Shown here: positions 16,731 through 26,425 of the stretch, piece after piece
Position numbering within the stretch: position 1 is the first letter of the stretch
Layout: each line of letters starts with the position of its first letter
Assembly (NCBI GenBank): GCA_943789305.1
Contig: CALSTP010000001.1
Span: 658,178 to 722,177, forward strand
DNA: 64,000 nucleotides
Direction: 5' to 3'
From: an uncultured Flavobacteriaceae bacterium
GTDB lineage: Bacteria; Bacteroidota; Bacteroidia; Flavobacteriales; Flavobacteriaceae
Made by a program: the position numbers and the translations under genes
The notes under the pieces: generated by a model
The model's database searches: none
Told to the model about the DNA's origin: nothing
Seen by the model: the letters and a program-made list of their open reading frames with translations, nothing else

Positions 16731-18530
16731 ATGTCCAAAATTAAAAACATTGCAATTATTGCTCATGTTGACCACGGTAAAACAACCTTGGTAGACAAGA
16801 TTATGCATCATTGTGAGCTTTTCAGAACGAATCAAAAAACAGGGGATTTAATTCTGGACAATAATGATTTAGAGCGAGAACGAGGAATAACGATTCTTTC
16901 TAAAAATATTTCGGTAACCTATAAAGACACTAAAATTAACATCATCGACACTCCAGGTCACGCCGATTTTGGAGGAGAAGTTGAACGTGTTCTAAATATG
17001 GCAGATGGAGTTTTACTTTTGGTAGATGCTTTTGAAGGTCCAATGCCGCAAACACGCTTTGTCCTGCAAAAGGCTATTGATTTAAAGTTAAAACCTATCG
17101 TTGTTGTTAACAAAGTAGATAAAGAAAACTGTACCCCTGAAGAAGTTCATGAATCTGTTTTTGATCTCATGTTTGAATTGGGAGCAGAAGAATGGCAGTT
17201 AGACTTCCCAACTGTCTATGGTTCTGCAAAGAACAACTGGATGAGTGAAGATTGGAATAAACAGACAGAAAATGTTGAACCTCTTTTGGACATGGTATTG
17301 GAACATGTTCCAAGCCCAAAGGTCGAAGAAGGAACACCTCAGATGTTGATTACTTCTTTGGATTTTTCTTCTTACACTGGAAGAATAGCAATTGGACGTT
17401 TACAAAGAGGGACTCTGAAATCCAATATGCAGGTTAGCCTTGTCAATAGAGAAGGTGGTGTTTCCAAAGCTAGAATTAAGGAATTGAATTTATTTGACGG
17501 TTTAGGAAGAAAAATAGTAGACGAAGTACAAGCCGGGGATATTTGTGCAATTGTAGGTTTAGAAGATTTTGAAATTGGAGATACCGTTGCCGATGCTCAA
17601 GAACCTGAGGCCCTTCCAACCATTGCTATTGACGAGCCAACAATGAGTATGCTTTTTACAATCAACGACTCACCTTTCTTTGGGAAGGATGGTAAATTTG
17701 TAACCTCAAGACACATTAAGGATCGTTTGGAAAAAGAATTGGAACGAAATTTAGCCATGCGTTTAGAGGAAACTAATTCTGCAGACAAATTCATTGTTTT
17801 TGGTCGAGGAGTACTACACTTATCTGTTTTAATTGAAACAATGAGAAGAGAGGGATATGAACTTCAAATTGGCCAACCACAAGTAATAATCAAGGAAATT
17901 GATGGAGTAAAGCACGAGCCAATAGAAGAACTGACTATTGACTTACCCGAACATGTTTCGGGAAAAGCAATTGAAATGGTAACTCTACGAAAAGGCGAGA
18001 TGTTGAGTATGCAACCCAAAGGAGAAAGAATGGTTTGTGAATTTTTGATGCCCTCTAGAGGTATTATTGGTTTGAGAAACCAATTGCTTACGGCTACTGC
18101 TGGAGAGGCAATAATGAACCACAGGTTTAAAGAATTCCAACCCTTCCGTGGTGAAATTCCGGGGCGAAATAGTGGTTCACTTATCTCTATGGAAAAAGGG
18201 AATGCAATTCCGTATTCACTTGATAAACTTCAGGAGCGTGGAAAATTCTTTGTAGCCCCTAATGAAGACATTTACACCGGTCAAGTAATTGGAGAAAACT
18301 CAAGAGCGGATGATATGGTAGTTAACGTAACTAAAACCAAAAAACTATCCAATGTACGTTCTGCTGGAAACGACGATAAAGTTCGTTTGGCTCCTCCAAT
18401 CAAATTTTCGTTAGAAGAAGCTTTAGAATACATTCAAGCAGATGAGTATGTAGAAGTAACTCCAAAGCACTTGCGTTTACGTAAAGTATATCTAGATGAA
18501 AATGAACGAAAACGCATGTCTGGGAAATAG
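16731..18530 (+). CDS. typA: Translational GTPase TypA/BipA
   Basis: The 599-residue translational GTPase shows G1 [10 protein letters not shown] (about 11-20), switch I RERGITI (about 48-54), G3 DTPGHADF (about 77-84) and G4 NKVDKE (about 131-136). EF-G-like domains II, III and V follow, then the BipA C-terminal domain. It binds the ribosome and assists assembly and stress or cold adaptation. The length is standard. It converges on ftsE with a 30-nt gap. Confidence 0.96.
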   Translation: MSKIKNIAIIAHVDHGKTTLVDKIMHHCELFRTNQKTGDLILDNNDLERERGITILSKNISVTYKDTKINIIDTPGHADFGGEVERVLNMADGVLLLVDAFEGPMPQTRFVLQKAIDLKLKPIVVVNKVDKENCTPEEVHESVFDLMFELGAEEWQLDFPTVYGSAKNNWMSEDWNKQTENVEPLLDMVLEHVPSPKVEEGTPQMLITSLDFSSYTGRIAIGRLQRGTLKSNMQVSLVNREGGVSKARIKELNLFDGLGRKIVDEVQAGDICAIVGLEDFEIGDTVADAQEPEALPTIAIDEPTMSMLFTINDSPFFGKDGKFVTSRHIKDRLEKELERNLAMRLEETNSADKFIVFGRGVLHLSVLIETMRREGYELQIGQPQVIIKEIDGVKHEPIEELTIDLPEHVSGKAIEMVTLRKGEMLSMQPKGERMVCEFLMPSRGIIGLRNQLLTATAGEAIMNHRFKEFQPFRGEIPGRNSGSLISMEKGNAIPYSLDKLQERGKFFVAPNEDIYTGQVIGENSRADDMVVNVTKTKKLSNVRSAGNDDKVRLAPPIKFSLEEALEYIQADEYVEVTPKHLRLRKVYLDENERKRMSGK

Positions 18531-18560
18531 AATTTTCTTTACGATATTATCTTATAAAGC

Positions 18561-19259
18561 CTAATGATCCTCATTGGGTTTCTTTTTTTGTACTACCTCA
18601 TAAATTTTCCCATCATCACAACGAAAGATTTTCCCCGGAAATTTAACAATCATATTATAGTCGTGTGTAGCCATTATAATGGTCATGCCTTTTTGGTGTA
18701 GGCCTCTAAAGACTTCCATGATTTCGAGACTCGTTTGTGGGTCAAGATTTCCAGTAGGTTCATCTGCAATTATAAGCTCGGGAGAGTTGAGTAAAGCTCG
18801 GGCAATAGCAACTCTTTGTTGTTCACCACCTGACAATTCAAAAGCGTATTTGTAGGAAATCCCATCAACCCCTAATGATGAAAGCACTTCTTCTATTCGA
18901 TTTTTTATTTCGGTTTTATTTTTCCATCCAGTAGCCTTTAGTACAAAGCTCAGATTTTCAAAAATAGATCGATCATTTAGTAGTTTGAAATCTTGAAAAA
19001 CTACTCCTAGTTTTCGCCTCAAAAAAGGAATTTGTTTTTGTTTAATTTTACCAAGATCAAAATCTAAAACTTGAGCTGTTCCCCTTTTTAAAGGAAGATC
19101 AGCATAAAGAGTCTTGATTAAGCTGCTTTTTCCAGTTCCAGTTTTACCAATTAAAAAAATAAACTCACCAGGTTCAACCTCAAAGTTTACATCACTCAAG
19201 ATGGTTTGCTTGTTTTGATTGATGGTAACATTTTTAAATTGAACTAATGGCAGCTTCAT
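18561..19259 (-). CDS. ftsE: Cell-division ABC ATPase FtsE
   Basis: The 232-residue ABC ATPase has Walker A GKTGTGKSS (about 38-46), the signature ELSGGEQQR (about 139-147), Walker B LIIADEPTG (about 160-168) and the switch His in ATHDYNM. FtsE pairs with membrane protein FtsX to regulate periplasmic peptidoglycan hydrolases at division. FtsX is not adjacent, so the partner would be encoded elsewhere; because of this, another type I/VII ABC ATPase cannot be wholly excluded. The next gene upstream is divergent. Confidence 0.87.
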   Translation of the reverse strand: MKLPLVQFKNVTINQNKQTILSDVNFEVEPGEFIFLIGKTGTGKSSLIKTLYADLPLKRGTAQVLDFDLGKIKQKQIPFLRRKLGVVFQDFKLLNDRSIFENLSFVLKATGWKNKTEIKNRIEEVLSSLGVDGISYKYAFELSGGEQQRVAIARALLNSPELIIADEPTGNLDPQTSLEIMEVFRGLHQKGMTIIMATHDYNMIVKFPGKIFRCDDGKIYEVVQKKKPNEDH

Positions 19260-19408
19260 AGGAGTTTGTGATTGGTCAATTTTTATTGAGTTGTAAAATT
19301 ATTTATTTTAAGTCTTGTAAAAATAGGAACAAAAAGTTTTAATAGAAATTTTTTTCATAATTTATACGTTTAAAAAGGTTCTGGCGTTTAAAAATAGAGA
19401 ACTTAAGT

Positions 19409-19416
19409 TAACTTTG
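19409..19416 (+). promoter_or_regulatory. -7 element upstream of the TPR gene
   Basis: TAACTTTG fits TAnnTTTG and lies 6 nt before ATG 19423, which implies a very short leader. Confidence 0.4.
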
Positions 19417-19422
19417 TCCCTG

Positions 19423-22400
19423 ATGAGACTCACCCAAGAAAATAAAATCACATTTTTAGCATTAGTTTTTTTGGCAACCTCATTTTCATCTCTTTGGTCT
19501 CAACTAGGAGTAAATAAAGTTCCATCCACAGAATCTTCTTATTATTATGCCTCGGATAATTTTGCTCAAGCAAATTTATATTTAAATTTAGTAGATTTTT
19601 ACCCAAGTCTTAGATCGAATACTACAGAAGCTAGTTTTTATAAGATTTCAACAGATTTGAGATTGAATCGGCCGGGTTCCGAAAAAAAATTATCTGCTTT
19701 CATGATCGATAACCCAACAAATTATTTGACAGAAACAGCCTATTATGATTTAGCGTCTTATTACTTTTTGAATGGTAAATATACATATGCCCTTAAATGG
19801 TTCAGTAAAATTAAAGACACCGACGTTGCTTCTGCCAAAAGAAATGAATATTACTTTAATAAAGCTTACACTCTTTTTACAATCAAAAGATTTAAGGAAG
19901 CAGAGAAGTTGTTTCAAAAAATTGAAAGTGTACCGAAGTACCAATACGACGTAAGTTATTACCTGGGATATATTGGTTATCAGCTTGATGATTACGATGC
20001 AGCTGTTGAAAATTTCAATAAAATTACAATTCAAAAGGGTGACACAACAGTAGGTTATTTTCAAGCAGACATGAATTTTAATCTAGGTCGTTTTGAAAAA
20101 GCAATTGCCTTGGCAAGAAAAAGTTTGACTAACGCAAACGAAAAACAAACCTCTGAGCTTTCAAAGATTATCGGTGAAAGCTATTTTAACTTAAAAGATT
20201 ATCGATCTGCACTTCCTTATTTAGAAGCTTATAAAGGGAAAAAGGGAAAATGGTCTAATACTGATTTTTATCAATTGGGTTACACTCATTATCGACTAGG
20301 TGAGTATGATAATGCCATTATGCAATTCAATAAAATTATTTCTGGAAATGATGCCGTTACCCAAAATGCATATTATCATTTAGCAGATTGTTATCTCAAA
20401 ACCAATAAAAAAACGGAGGCACTTAATGCTTTTAAAAGCGCTTCTGCATTTAAGTTTGATCTTTTAATAACAGAAGATGCTTTTTTGAACTATGCACGGC
20501 TGAGTTACGAAATCGGAAATGCTTACGAAAATACCTCCTTATTATTATCCTCATTTTTAGAAAAATTCCCCAAAAATAATGCAGTATCCGAAATTGAGAA
20601 ACTATTGATTGATTCTTATGTAAACTCAAGAAATTATGACGGTGCTTTGATAATTTTAGAGAAAAATGCAGGAAGTCAGTATGATGGAGCATTACAGAAG
20701 TTGAATTATATGAAAGCAATAGCTTTATTTCAAAACGGAGCTTTTGAGGAGTCTATTGCTTTTTTTGAACGATCCTTAAAAAAGAAAATTGACCCAACCA
20801 TTGAAGCTAATTGTTTGTATTGGTCAGCATTAGCAAAGTATGAAATCAATAATTTTAAAGAGGTTATTTCGGGTTTAAAATTTTTTAATAGACATCCTTT
20901 TGCTCAAAAAGTCAATGGTTTTGAAACATTGAATTATCATATGGCATATGCATATTTCAAATTAAAAAATTACGAAGCTGCACGCAATACTTTTGAACAG
21001 TATTTAAAACAATCAAACCCTAATCCTTCCTACAAACGAGATGCATTTTTGCGAATGGGAGATAGTGATTTTGTACTGGGAAACTATTGGCCAGCTATGG
21101 AATCTTATGAAAAAGCCATTCAGCTAAACATACAAAAAGGTATGTATGCATTGTATCAAAAAGCATTGAGTTACGGCTTTGTTGATCGAAACCTCAAGAA
21201 AATTGAGGCTTTAAATCGATTAATTGCAGATTATCCAAAGACCTCTTTGTTGGATGACACTTATTTTGAATTGGCTTTAGCATACACAAGAGAAAAAAAC
21301 ATTAATCAGGCTCTTGTAACCTATGATTTTTTAATCAACAATTTCCCTGAAAGTCCATACCGTTCTCGTGCTTTTTTAAATAAGGGTTTGATTTTATATA
21401 ACTCAGAATCACTTGAAGAATCCATGGAGGTTTTAAAAAAATTGGTTCTGGAGTATCCAAATGAGGAAGTAGTGCAACAAGCATTAAAAACCGCTAAAGA
21501 AATTTCAATAGACCTAGCAACTGTGGATGTTTTTGCTTCTTGGGTAAAACAGTTGGAAGGAGTTACAGTTGAAGAAAACGAATTAGAACAAGCTTCTTTT
21601 AGATCTGCCGAACGATTGTTCAATGAAAACAAGAAAAAAGCAGCTTTAAAAGCATTCTCCTCTTATCTAAAAGAATATCCAAACGGATCCAACCAGCTAC
21701 AAGCTCAGTTTTTATGCGCTGAACTTTATTTTCAGGATGGTAAATGGGAATCGGCAGTAGAGCATTACAAGCAGGTATTAGAGCAACCCACAAACGAGTA
21801 TTCAGAGCAATCCTTAGTTCGAATAACTCAGGCTATGGTAAACAATGAATTGGCGCTATCCGCACTTCCTTATTGGAAAAACTTGGAAAAAATTGCTCAA
21901 TTCGACGAAAACAAACGCTATGCGTTATTCAATTTAATGCAACTTTATCATGAGCAAGAACAATTTTTGGAAGCAATTGCTTATGCCCAAAAAGTACTTT
22001 TATTAAATGCTCTAGCCCCAAAAATTAAGTGGGATGCTTATCGAGTTTTAGCTCAATCAGCAGTAGCTATCAAGGACATTAAAAAAGCCTCAGAAGCTTA
22101 TGCTGTTCTTGAAAATGCTCCAGACACTTCTTTAGCTGTTGAGGCGTTATACTTCAATGCAAAACAAAAACATCTGATCTATGACTATAAGGGATCGAAT
22201 CAATTGATCGAGAAAATAGCTAAAGATTTTGGTAATTTTCCTGAATGGAATGCCAAAAGCTTGTTGTTGATGTCTCAAAATTTTTATCAATTAGACGATG
22301 CTTTTCAAGCTTCTTTTATTTTGGAATCGATTCTCACCAACTTTAAGCAGTTTCCTGAAATTATAGAACAAGCTCAATCCGATTTGGATAACATAAAGAC

Positions 22401-22458
22401 AATAGAAGCTCAGAACAATTCATCTATTAAAGTGAAAGAAGAAAATGAAAAAAACTAA
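19423..22458 (+). CDS. Large tetratricopeptide-repeat protein, exported
   Basis: I start at ATG 19423 (MRLTQENKITF); the track start is a TTG 9 nt upstream. The 1011-residue product has a signal peptide ending near SLWSQ. TPR-like helical repeats then run almost throughout, recognisable by motifs such as YYLGYIGYQLDDYDAAVENF, YQLGYTHYRLGEYDNAI and AYAYFKLKNYEAARNTF. It is probably periplasmic or outer-membrane associated, acting as a scaffold. The next gene, an outer-membrane beta-barrel, starts 14 nt before its stop, so the two are translationally coupled and may form a complex. Specific function is unknown. Confidence 0.82.
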   Translation: MRLTQENKITFLALVFLATSFSSLWSQLGVNKVPSTESSYYYASDNFAQANLYLNLVDFYPSLRSNTTEASFYKISTDLRLNRPGSEKKLSAFMIDNPTNYLTETAYYDLASYYFLNGKYTYALKWFSKIKDTDVASAKRNEYYFNKAYTLFTIKRFKEAEKLFQKIESVPKYQYDVSYYLGYIGYQLDDYDAAVENFNKITIQKGDTTVGYFQADMNFNLGRFEKAIALARKSLTNANEKQTSELSKIIGESYFNLKDYRSALPYLEAYKGKKGKWSNTDFYQLGYTHYRLGEYDNAIMQFNKIISGNDAVTQNAYYHLADCYLKTNKKTEALNAFKSASAFKFDLLITEDAFLNYARLSYEIGNAYENTSLLLSSFLEKFPKNNAVSEIEKLLIDSYVNSRNYDGALIILEKNAGSQYDGALQKLNYMKAIALFQNGAFEESIAFFERSLKKKIDPTIEANCLYWSALAKYEINNFKEVISGLKFFNRHPFAQKVNGFETLNYHMAYAYFKLKNYEAARNTFEQYLKQSNPNPSYKRDAFLRMGDSDFVLGNYWPAMESYEKAIQLNIQKGMYALYQKALSYGFVDRNLKKIEALNRLIADYPKTSLLDDTYFELALAYTREKNINQALVTYDFLINNFPESPYRSRAFLNKGLILYNSESLEESMEVLKKLVLEYPNEEVVQQALKTAKEISIDLATVDVFASWVKQLEGVTVEENELEQASFRSAERLFNENKKKAALKAFSSYLKEYPNGSNQLQAQFLCAELYFQDGKWESAVEHYKQVLEQPTNEYSEQSLVRITQAMVNNELALSALPYWKNLEKIAQFDENKRYALFNLMQLYHEQEQFLEAIAYAQKVLLLNALAPKIKWDAYRVLAQSAVAIKDIKKASEAYAVLENAPDTSLAVEALYFNAKQKHLIYDYKGSNQLIEKIAKDFGNFPEWNAKSLLLMSQNFYQLDDAFQASFILESILTNFKQFPEIIEQAQSDLDNIKTIEAQNNSSIKVKEENEKN

Positions 22459-24199
22459 AAAATATCTCAGGATCTGTCTTTGGGTTGGGTTGCTTTCTAG
22501 TTTCACTATTATCTATGGTCAAGAGAAAGAAAATGATTTAAGTATTCAGGAAGTAACAGTTATCAAGTCATATACTCCTAGTTTGTCAGAGGTTTTTAAA
22601 ATAAGAGAACAGCCAAGAGTTATCGATTCAATTGGAAAAGAAAAAAGTACTGTTCGTTATTCAATTTTTTCTGTTCCTGTGGCCTCAACTTTTATCCCAT
22701 CAAAGGGTTCCGCAAGAGTATTACAAAAAAAGAAAACTACACCTAAGTACAATGCAACAGTAAGTTCTGCTTTTGGAAATTTCAATAATCTTTTGTTGGA
22801 TCATTCTGCTCAAATTGATTTAGATCGCCGTCAAAAGGTAAATTGGCTCATGCGTTTCAATGGTTTTTTTAAAGATTTACCTGACCAAGAACTAACTACG
22901 CAGCAAAATACCACCTTAATTCATTTGGGATATCAACACGATTCTAATACGATTGCGTCAAGTTCTCAATTGTCCTTTAGAAATCATTCATTCAACCTTT
23001 ATGGGACACAAGACCCTATTGAAGATGATCTTGTTTTACGTTTTTTAGACCCCAAGCAACAAATCAATTATTTGTCTTTTAAATCACAATGGCAATGGTT
23101 CAATATTATTTTAAAGAAAGCAGATATTACTGCCCATTTGACTACAGATAGTTTTAACACCAATGAACTGCAGTTAGAACTCAATACAAAATTTCAATTA
23201 CCAATAGGATCTTTTTTTGTAAATGCTATTCCGTCGGTACGATATATTAACAATCAATTTGCTTCAGATTATTTATTGAATACCCCTTCAGCTTTTGCAT
23301 CAGGCATTTCTCAAATGGAACTCTCTGTAAGCTCGGGTAAGAATCGTTTTAAATTTAAAATCGGAGCCACAGCTGTTTATGGATTTGGAGACGATTTTGA
23401 GAATCAAAATATCTTTGTTCTTCCTGTTCTCGATTTATCCTTCAAACCTAAGAATGGAAATTTCACTCCTTTTCTGAAGGTGTTTGGCGAATTAAATCAG
23501 AACAGTTTCAGAAGCTTCTCAGACGAAAATCCCTATACTGCGCCTGCAATAGTTTTGAAAAACACCAAAATACCTTACGCATTTCAATTGGGAACCCGCA
23601 CAAAACTTCTTGCAGGATGGGAATTTACAATGAATGCTTATTATCAAAAGTCGGAAAATACTCCGCTTTTCAGAAGTTTTGGTATAGATAATCCCAACAC
23701 TGACTTCACGGCTTTTCGTTATGGAAACACTTTTGAGGTGATTTATAAAGAAATAGAGACCTTTGGTTTTGATGCTTCGGTAATGGCAGCTTTCAAAAAT
23801 GGTGGTTCTTTATCTCTTCAGGCACATTGGAGAGATTATTCTCTTGCAGATAAAACAGAACCATTAAACCTGCCAGGACTTCAATTCAAATTTAAAACAA
23901 ACCTCAAAATGTGGGATAAATTTTTTCTGCAAACAAATATTATTTTCTGGGGAGCTCGGGAAAATTCATTTCAAGAAATTTTAAATAACCAGACACTATC
24001 TGCACCTAGAAAAATTGCAGAACTACCATCTTTTGTTGATGCGGAGCTTAAATTAACCTATCAATTGAGTAATCGATGGGATGTGTATTGTAAAGTAGAA
24101 AATGTTTTCAATGCAAAACAATTTCATTGGGCCAATTATCAAGTTTACGGTACAAGACTACTTACAGGAATACGCTATAATTTTGATTTAAATTTTTAA
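22445..24199 (+). CDS. Outer-membrane beta-barrel protein, TonB-receptor-like
   Basis: The 584-residue protein has a signal peptide ending near IIYGQ. An N-terminal stretch follows (SIQEVTVIKSYTPSLSEVF, about 34-52) that recalls the start of a TonB plug, but no complete plug domain is visible. The rest is alternating beta strands ending NFDLNF with a terminal Phe, the usual outer-membrane insertion signal. VYCKVENVFNAKQFHW resembles the last strands of TonB-dependent receptors. The gene overlaps the TPR gene by 14 nt, so a shared envelope process is likely. Substrate is unknown. Confidence 0.75.
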   Translation: MKKTKKYLRICLWVGLLSSFTIIYGQEKENDLSIQEVTVIKSYTPSLSEVFKIREQPRVIDSIGKEKSTVRYSIFSVPVASTFIPSKGSARVLQKKKTTPKYNATVSSAFGNFNNLLLDHSAQIDLDRRQKVNWLMRFNGFFKDLPDQELTTQQNTTLIHLGYQHDSNTIASSSQLSFRNHSFNLYGTQDPIEDDLVLRFLDPKQQINYLSFKSQWQWFNIILKKADITAHLTTDSFNTNELQLELNTKFQLPIGSFFVNAIPSVRYINNQFASDYLLNTPSAFASGISQMELSVSSGKNRFKFKIGATAVYGFGDDFENQNIFVLPVLDLSFKPKNGNFTPFLKVFGELNQNSFRSFSDENPYTAPAIVLKNTKIPYAFQLGTRTKLLAGWEFTMNAYYQKSENTPLFRSFGIDNPNTDFTAFRYGNTFEVIYKEIETFGFDASVMAAFKNGGSLSLQAHWRDYSLADKTEPLNLPGLQFKFKTNLKMWDKFFLQTNIIFWGARENSFQEILNNQTLSAPRKIAELPSFVDAELKLTYQLSNRWDVYCKVENVFNAKQFHWANYQVYGTRLLTGIRYNFDLNF

Positions 24200-24351
24200 G
24201 AGATTATCTAATTTCACATTTTTTTCAGACATTGTGTGTCTATTTCAGTTGATTTTTCGTGTAATACAAAGTCAATTAAATGGAACAACAAGTATGTTGT
24301 GTGAAAATCCCTTAATTGAATTTAAATTATATAAAGAAATTAAATCTCTTT

Positions 24352-24579
24352 ATGAATAACTCTGAAAGGAACCAAGCTCAAATTAATGTAGGATAACAAA
24401 TTCAATTTCTTCACAAGAAAAACAATTTAACTCAAGCAAATTTGGCCCATCTTTCTGATATGGAAGAAAGTGCACTTCAACGAATCGAAGCTGGGAGAAC
24501 AAATCCAACAATCAATACCTTATTCAAAATTTCTAAAGCTTTAAAAGTAGAGTTTAAAGATTTGTTTGAAAATTTCTAA
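24352..24579 (+). pseudogene. XRE-family HTH regulator interrupted by an in-frame TAA
   Basis: From ATG 24352 the frame reads MNNSERNQAQINVG, then TAA at 24394-24396. It continues without a shift as QIQFLHKKNNLTQANLAHLS... through RIEAGRTNPTINTLFKISKAL to a normal stop at 24577. The whole is 76 codons, the size of a small Cro/CI regulator, and the stop falls where family members usually have Lys, Arg or Glu. A single base change (AAA or GAA to TAA) explains it. No good start lies between the stop and the helix-turn-helix, so the product is presumably lost unless the TAA is a sequencing error. Too short for the track. Confidence 0.8.
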
Positions 24580-24589
24580 ATATACAACC

Positions 24590-24620
24590 TTGACAACCTC
24601 TTCGTTTTAGTTTACATTTG
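24590..24620 (+). promoter_or_regulatory. Bacteroidota-type promoter of the amidohydrolase gene
   Basis: TTG (24590-24592) and TACATTTG (24613-24620) are 20 nt apart, matching the sigma-A TTG / TAnnTTTG consensus. ATG 24641 follows after 20 nt. Confidence 0.65.
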
Positions 24621-24640
24621 TTCCTATAATTTTTTTACAA

Positions 24641-26272
24641 ATGAAAAAAGCTTTAACACTACTATTCAGTTTTATTTTATTTCTTTCATGTCAGTCCCCA
24701 GAAGCGGATTTAATTATTCATAACGCAAAAATTTATACAATAAATAAAAAATTTGACATTGCTACTGCTGTGGCGGTTAAAAACGGTGTTTTTATTGCAA
24801 TTGGCGGCGATGAATTATTGAATCAATATAGTTCTAAAAATACTGTTGACCTCAAGGGTTTTCCTGTGTATCCTGGTTTTATTGATGCTCATTGTCACTT
24901 TTATAATTTTGGTTTATTACAGCAGCAGCTGGATTTGAGCGGGACTGTTAGTTTTGATGAAGTTATTGAAAGAATCAGTATGTATTCCCAATCAAACCCA
25001 GGGGTTCCAATTTTGGGTCAGGGTTGGGATCAAAATGATTGGGAAGTTAAAACTTATCCTACAAAAGATAAATTGGATGAACTTTTCTCTGATCGAATAA
25101 TAGCCCTGAAACGTGTAGATGGACATGCACTTCTTGTAAATCAATTTACTTTGGATTTAGCAGGCATTAACCAAAGTACGAAAGTTGAAGGAGGTGTTGT
25201 TGTTCGAGAGAATGGAATTTTGACTGGAGTTTTGATTGATAATGCGATGGATCAAGTTTATGCTGCATTACCAAAGCCTTCTGTAGAACAACAAACTCAA
25301 GCATTATTAGCCGCTGAAAAAATTTGTTTTCAAAATGGGTTGACAACTGTAGATGATGCAGGGCTTAACAAGGAACAATTACAATTGATTGATAGTTTAC
25401 AAAAAAAAGGAGTTCTTGATATTCGAGTATATGGAATGATTAGTAATACACCTGACAACTTGGAGTATTACTTAGAGAAAGGTCCACAACAAACTCCATA
25501 TTTAAATGTTCGCTCCGTAAAAGTATATGCCGATGGTGCATTGGGGAGCAGGGGAGCTGCTTTGAAAAATGACTATTCTGATGATAGAGGGAACAGAGGT
25601 TCATTTGTAACTTCAGTTGAAGAAATAGAAAAACTGGCTTTTGTTTTAGCAAAAAAAGGATTTCAAATGAATACACATGCCATTGGGGATGCAGCAAATC
25701 ATGAGGTACTTGAAGCTTATAAAAAAGCATTAACTGTTGATCCAGATCCCCGATGGAGGATAGAACATGCTCAAGTAGTTTCTAGAAAGGATAGAGAAGC
25801 TTTTGGGAGTAAGATTATCCCGTCAATTCAGCCAACTCACGCAACAAGTGATATGTTTTGGGCTGACGAACGATTGGGAGAAAAACGAATTCAAACTGCA
25901 TATGCTTATAAAAGTTTATTGGATTGGTCAGGGAAAGTTGTTTTGGGGACTGATTTCCCAGTAGAACATGTAAGTCCTTTAAAGACCTTTTATGCTGCGG
26001 TTGCTAGGACTGCAGAGAATCAACTTCCAGAAGGTGGTTTTCAAATGGACGAGGCACTGACCAGAATGGAGGCATTAAAAGGAATGACTATTTGGGCGGC
26101 TTTTGCAAATTTTGAAGACAAAATAAAAGGAAGTATTGAAGTCGGGAAAATGGCTGACATGGTTATTTTACAAAAAGACATCATGGACATTAAAATTGAT
26201 GCAGTTCCAAGAATAAAAGTTGTTGCTACTATTTTAAATGGAGACATCGTTTATCAAAAAACCAATTATTAA
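24641..26272 (+). CDS. Amidohydrolase family lipoprotein (YtcJ-like)
   Basis: The 543-residue protein begins with a lipoprotein signal (FILFLSCQSPEAD, Cys at about 17). The amidohydrolase fold includes the metal-binding DAHCHFYNFG (about 83-92), a His in HAIGDAANHEV (about 346-356), and the Asp region VVLGTDFPVEH (about 430-440). It matches the YtcJ-like group, which hydrolyses amide or imide bonds of unknown natural substrates. The lipobox places it on the periplasmic face or cell surface. It is monocistronic by appearance, with a clear promoter upstream. Confidence 0.85.
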   Translation: MKKALTLLFSFILFLSCQSPEADLIIHNAKIYTINKKFDIATAVAVKNGVFIAIGGDELLNQYSSKNTVDLKGFPVYPGFIDAHCHFYNFGLLQQQLDLSGTVSFDEVIERISMYSQSNPGVPILGQGWDQNDWEVKTYPTKDKLDELFSDRIIALKRVDGHALLVNQFTLDLAGINQSTKVEGGVVVRENGILTGVLIDNAMDQVYAALPKPSVEQQTQALLAAEKICFQNGLTTVDDAGLNKEQLQLIDSLQKKGVLDIRVYGMISNTPDNLEYYLEKGPQQTPYLNVRSVKVYADGALGSRGAALKNDYSDDRGNRGSFVTSVEEIEKLAFVLAKKGFQMNTHAIGDAANHEVLEAYKKALTVDPDPRWRIEHAQVVSRKDREAFGSKIIPSIQPTHATSDMFWADERLGEKRIQTAYAYKSLLDWSGKVVLGTDFPVEHVSPLKTFYAAVARTAENQLPEGGFQMDEALTRMEALKGMTIWAAFANFEDKIKGSIEVGKMADMVILQKDIMDIKIDAVPRIKVVATILNGDIVYQKTNY

Positions 26273-26342
26273 GGAATTAAAATTCTTAGGAATTTGGTTC
26301 TAAAATTAAACTATAAATTTATTTTTTACATTTAATACAGGA

Positions 26343-26367
26343 TTTTGATTAAAAATATTAATCAAAA
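26343..26367. promoter_or_regulatory. 9-bp perfect inverted repeat upstream of asnB
   Basis: TTTTGATTA and TAATCAAAA are separated by 7 nt and end about 34 nt before the asnB -7 element. It may be a regulator site for asnB or a weak terminator of the preceding gene; no T-run follows on the plus strand. Confidence 0.4.
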
Positions 26368-26401
26368 ATAAATTTAAGGTTTAAATAAATTAATTTTAAG
26401 T

Positions 26402-26409
26402 TACATTTG
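26402..26409 (+). promoter_or_regulatory. -7 promoter element of asnB
   Basis: TACATTTG matches TAnnTTTG and lies 16 nt before ATG 26426. Confidence 0.5.
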
Positions 26410-26425
26410 CTTAAAATTAATAATT

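Noticed and set aside
19750-20064. 104-aa minus-strand ORF inside the TPR gene
   Set aside because: Shadow frame of an obvious coding sequence.
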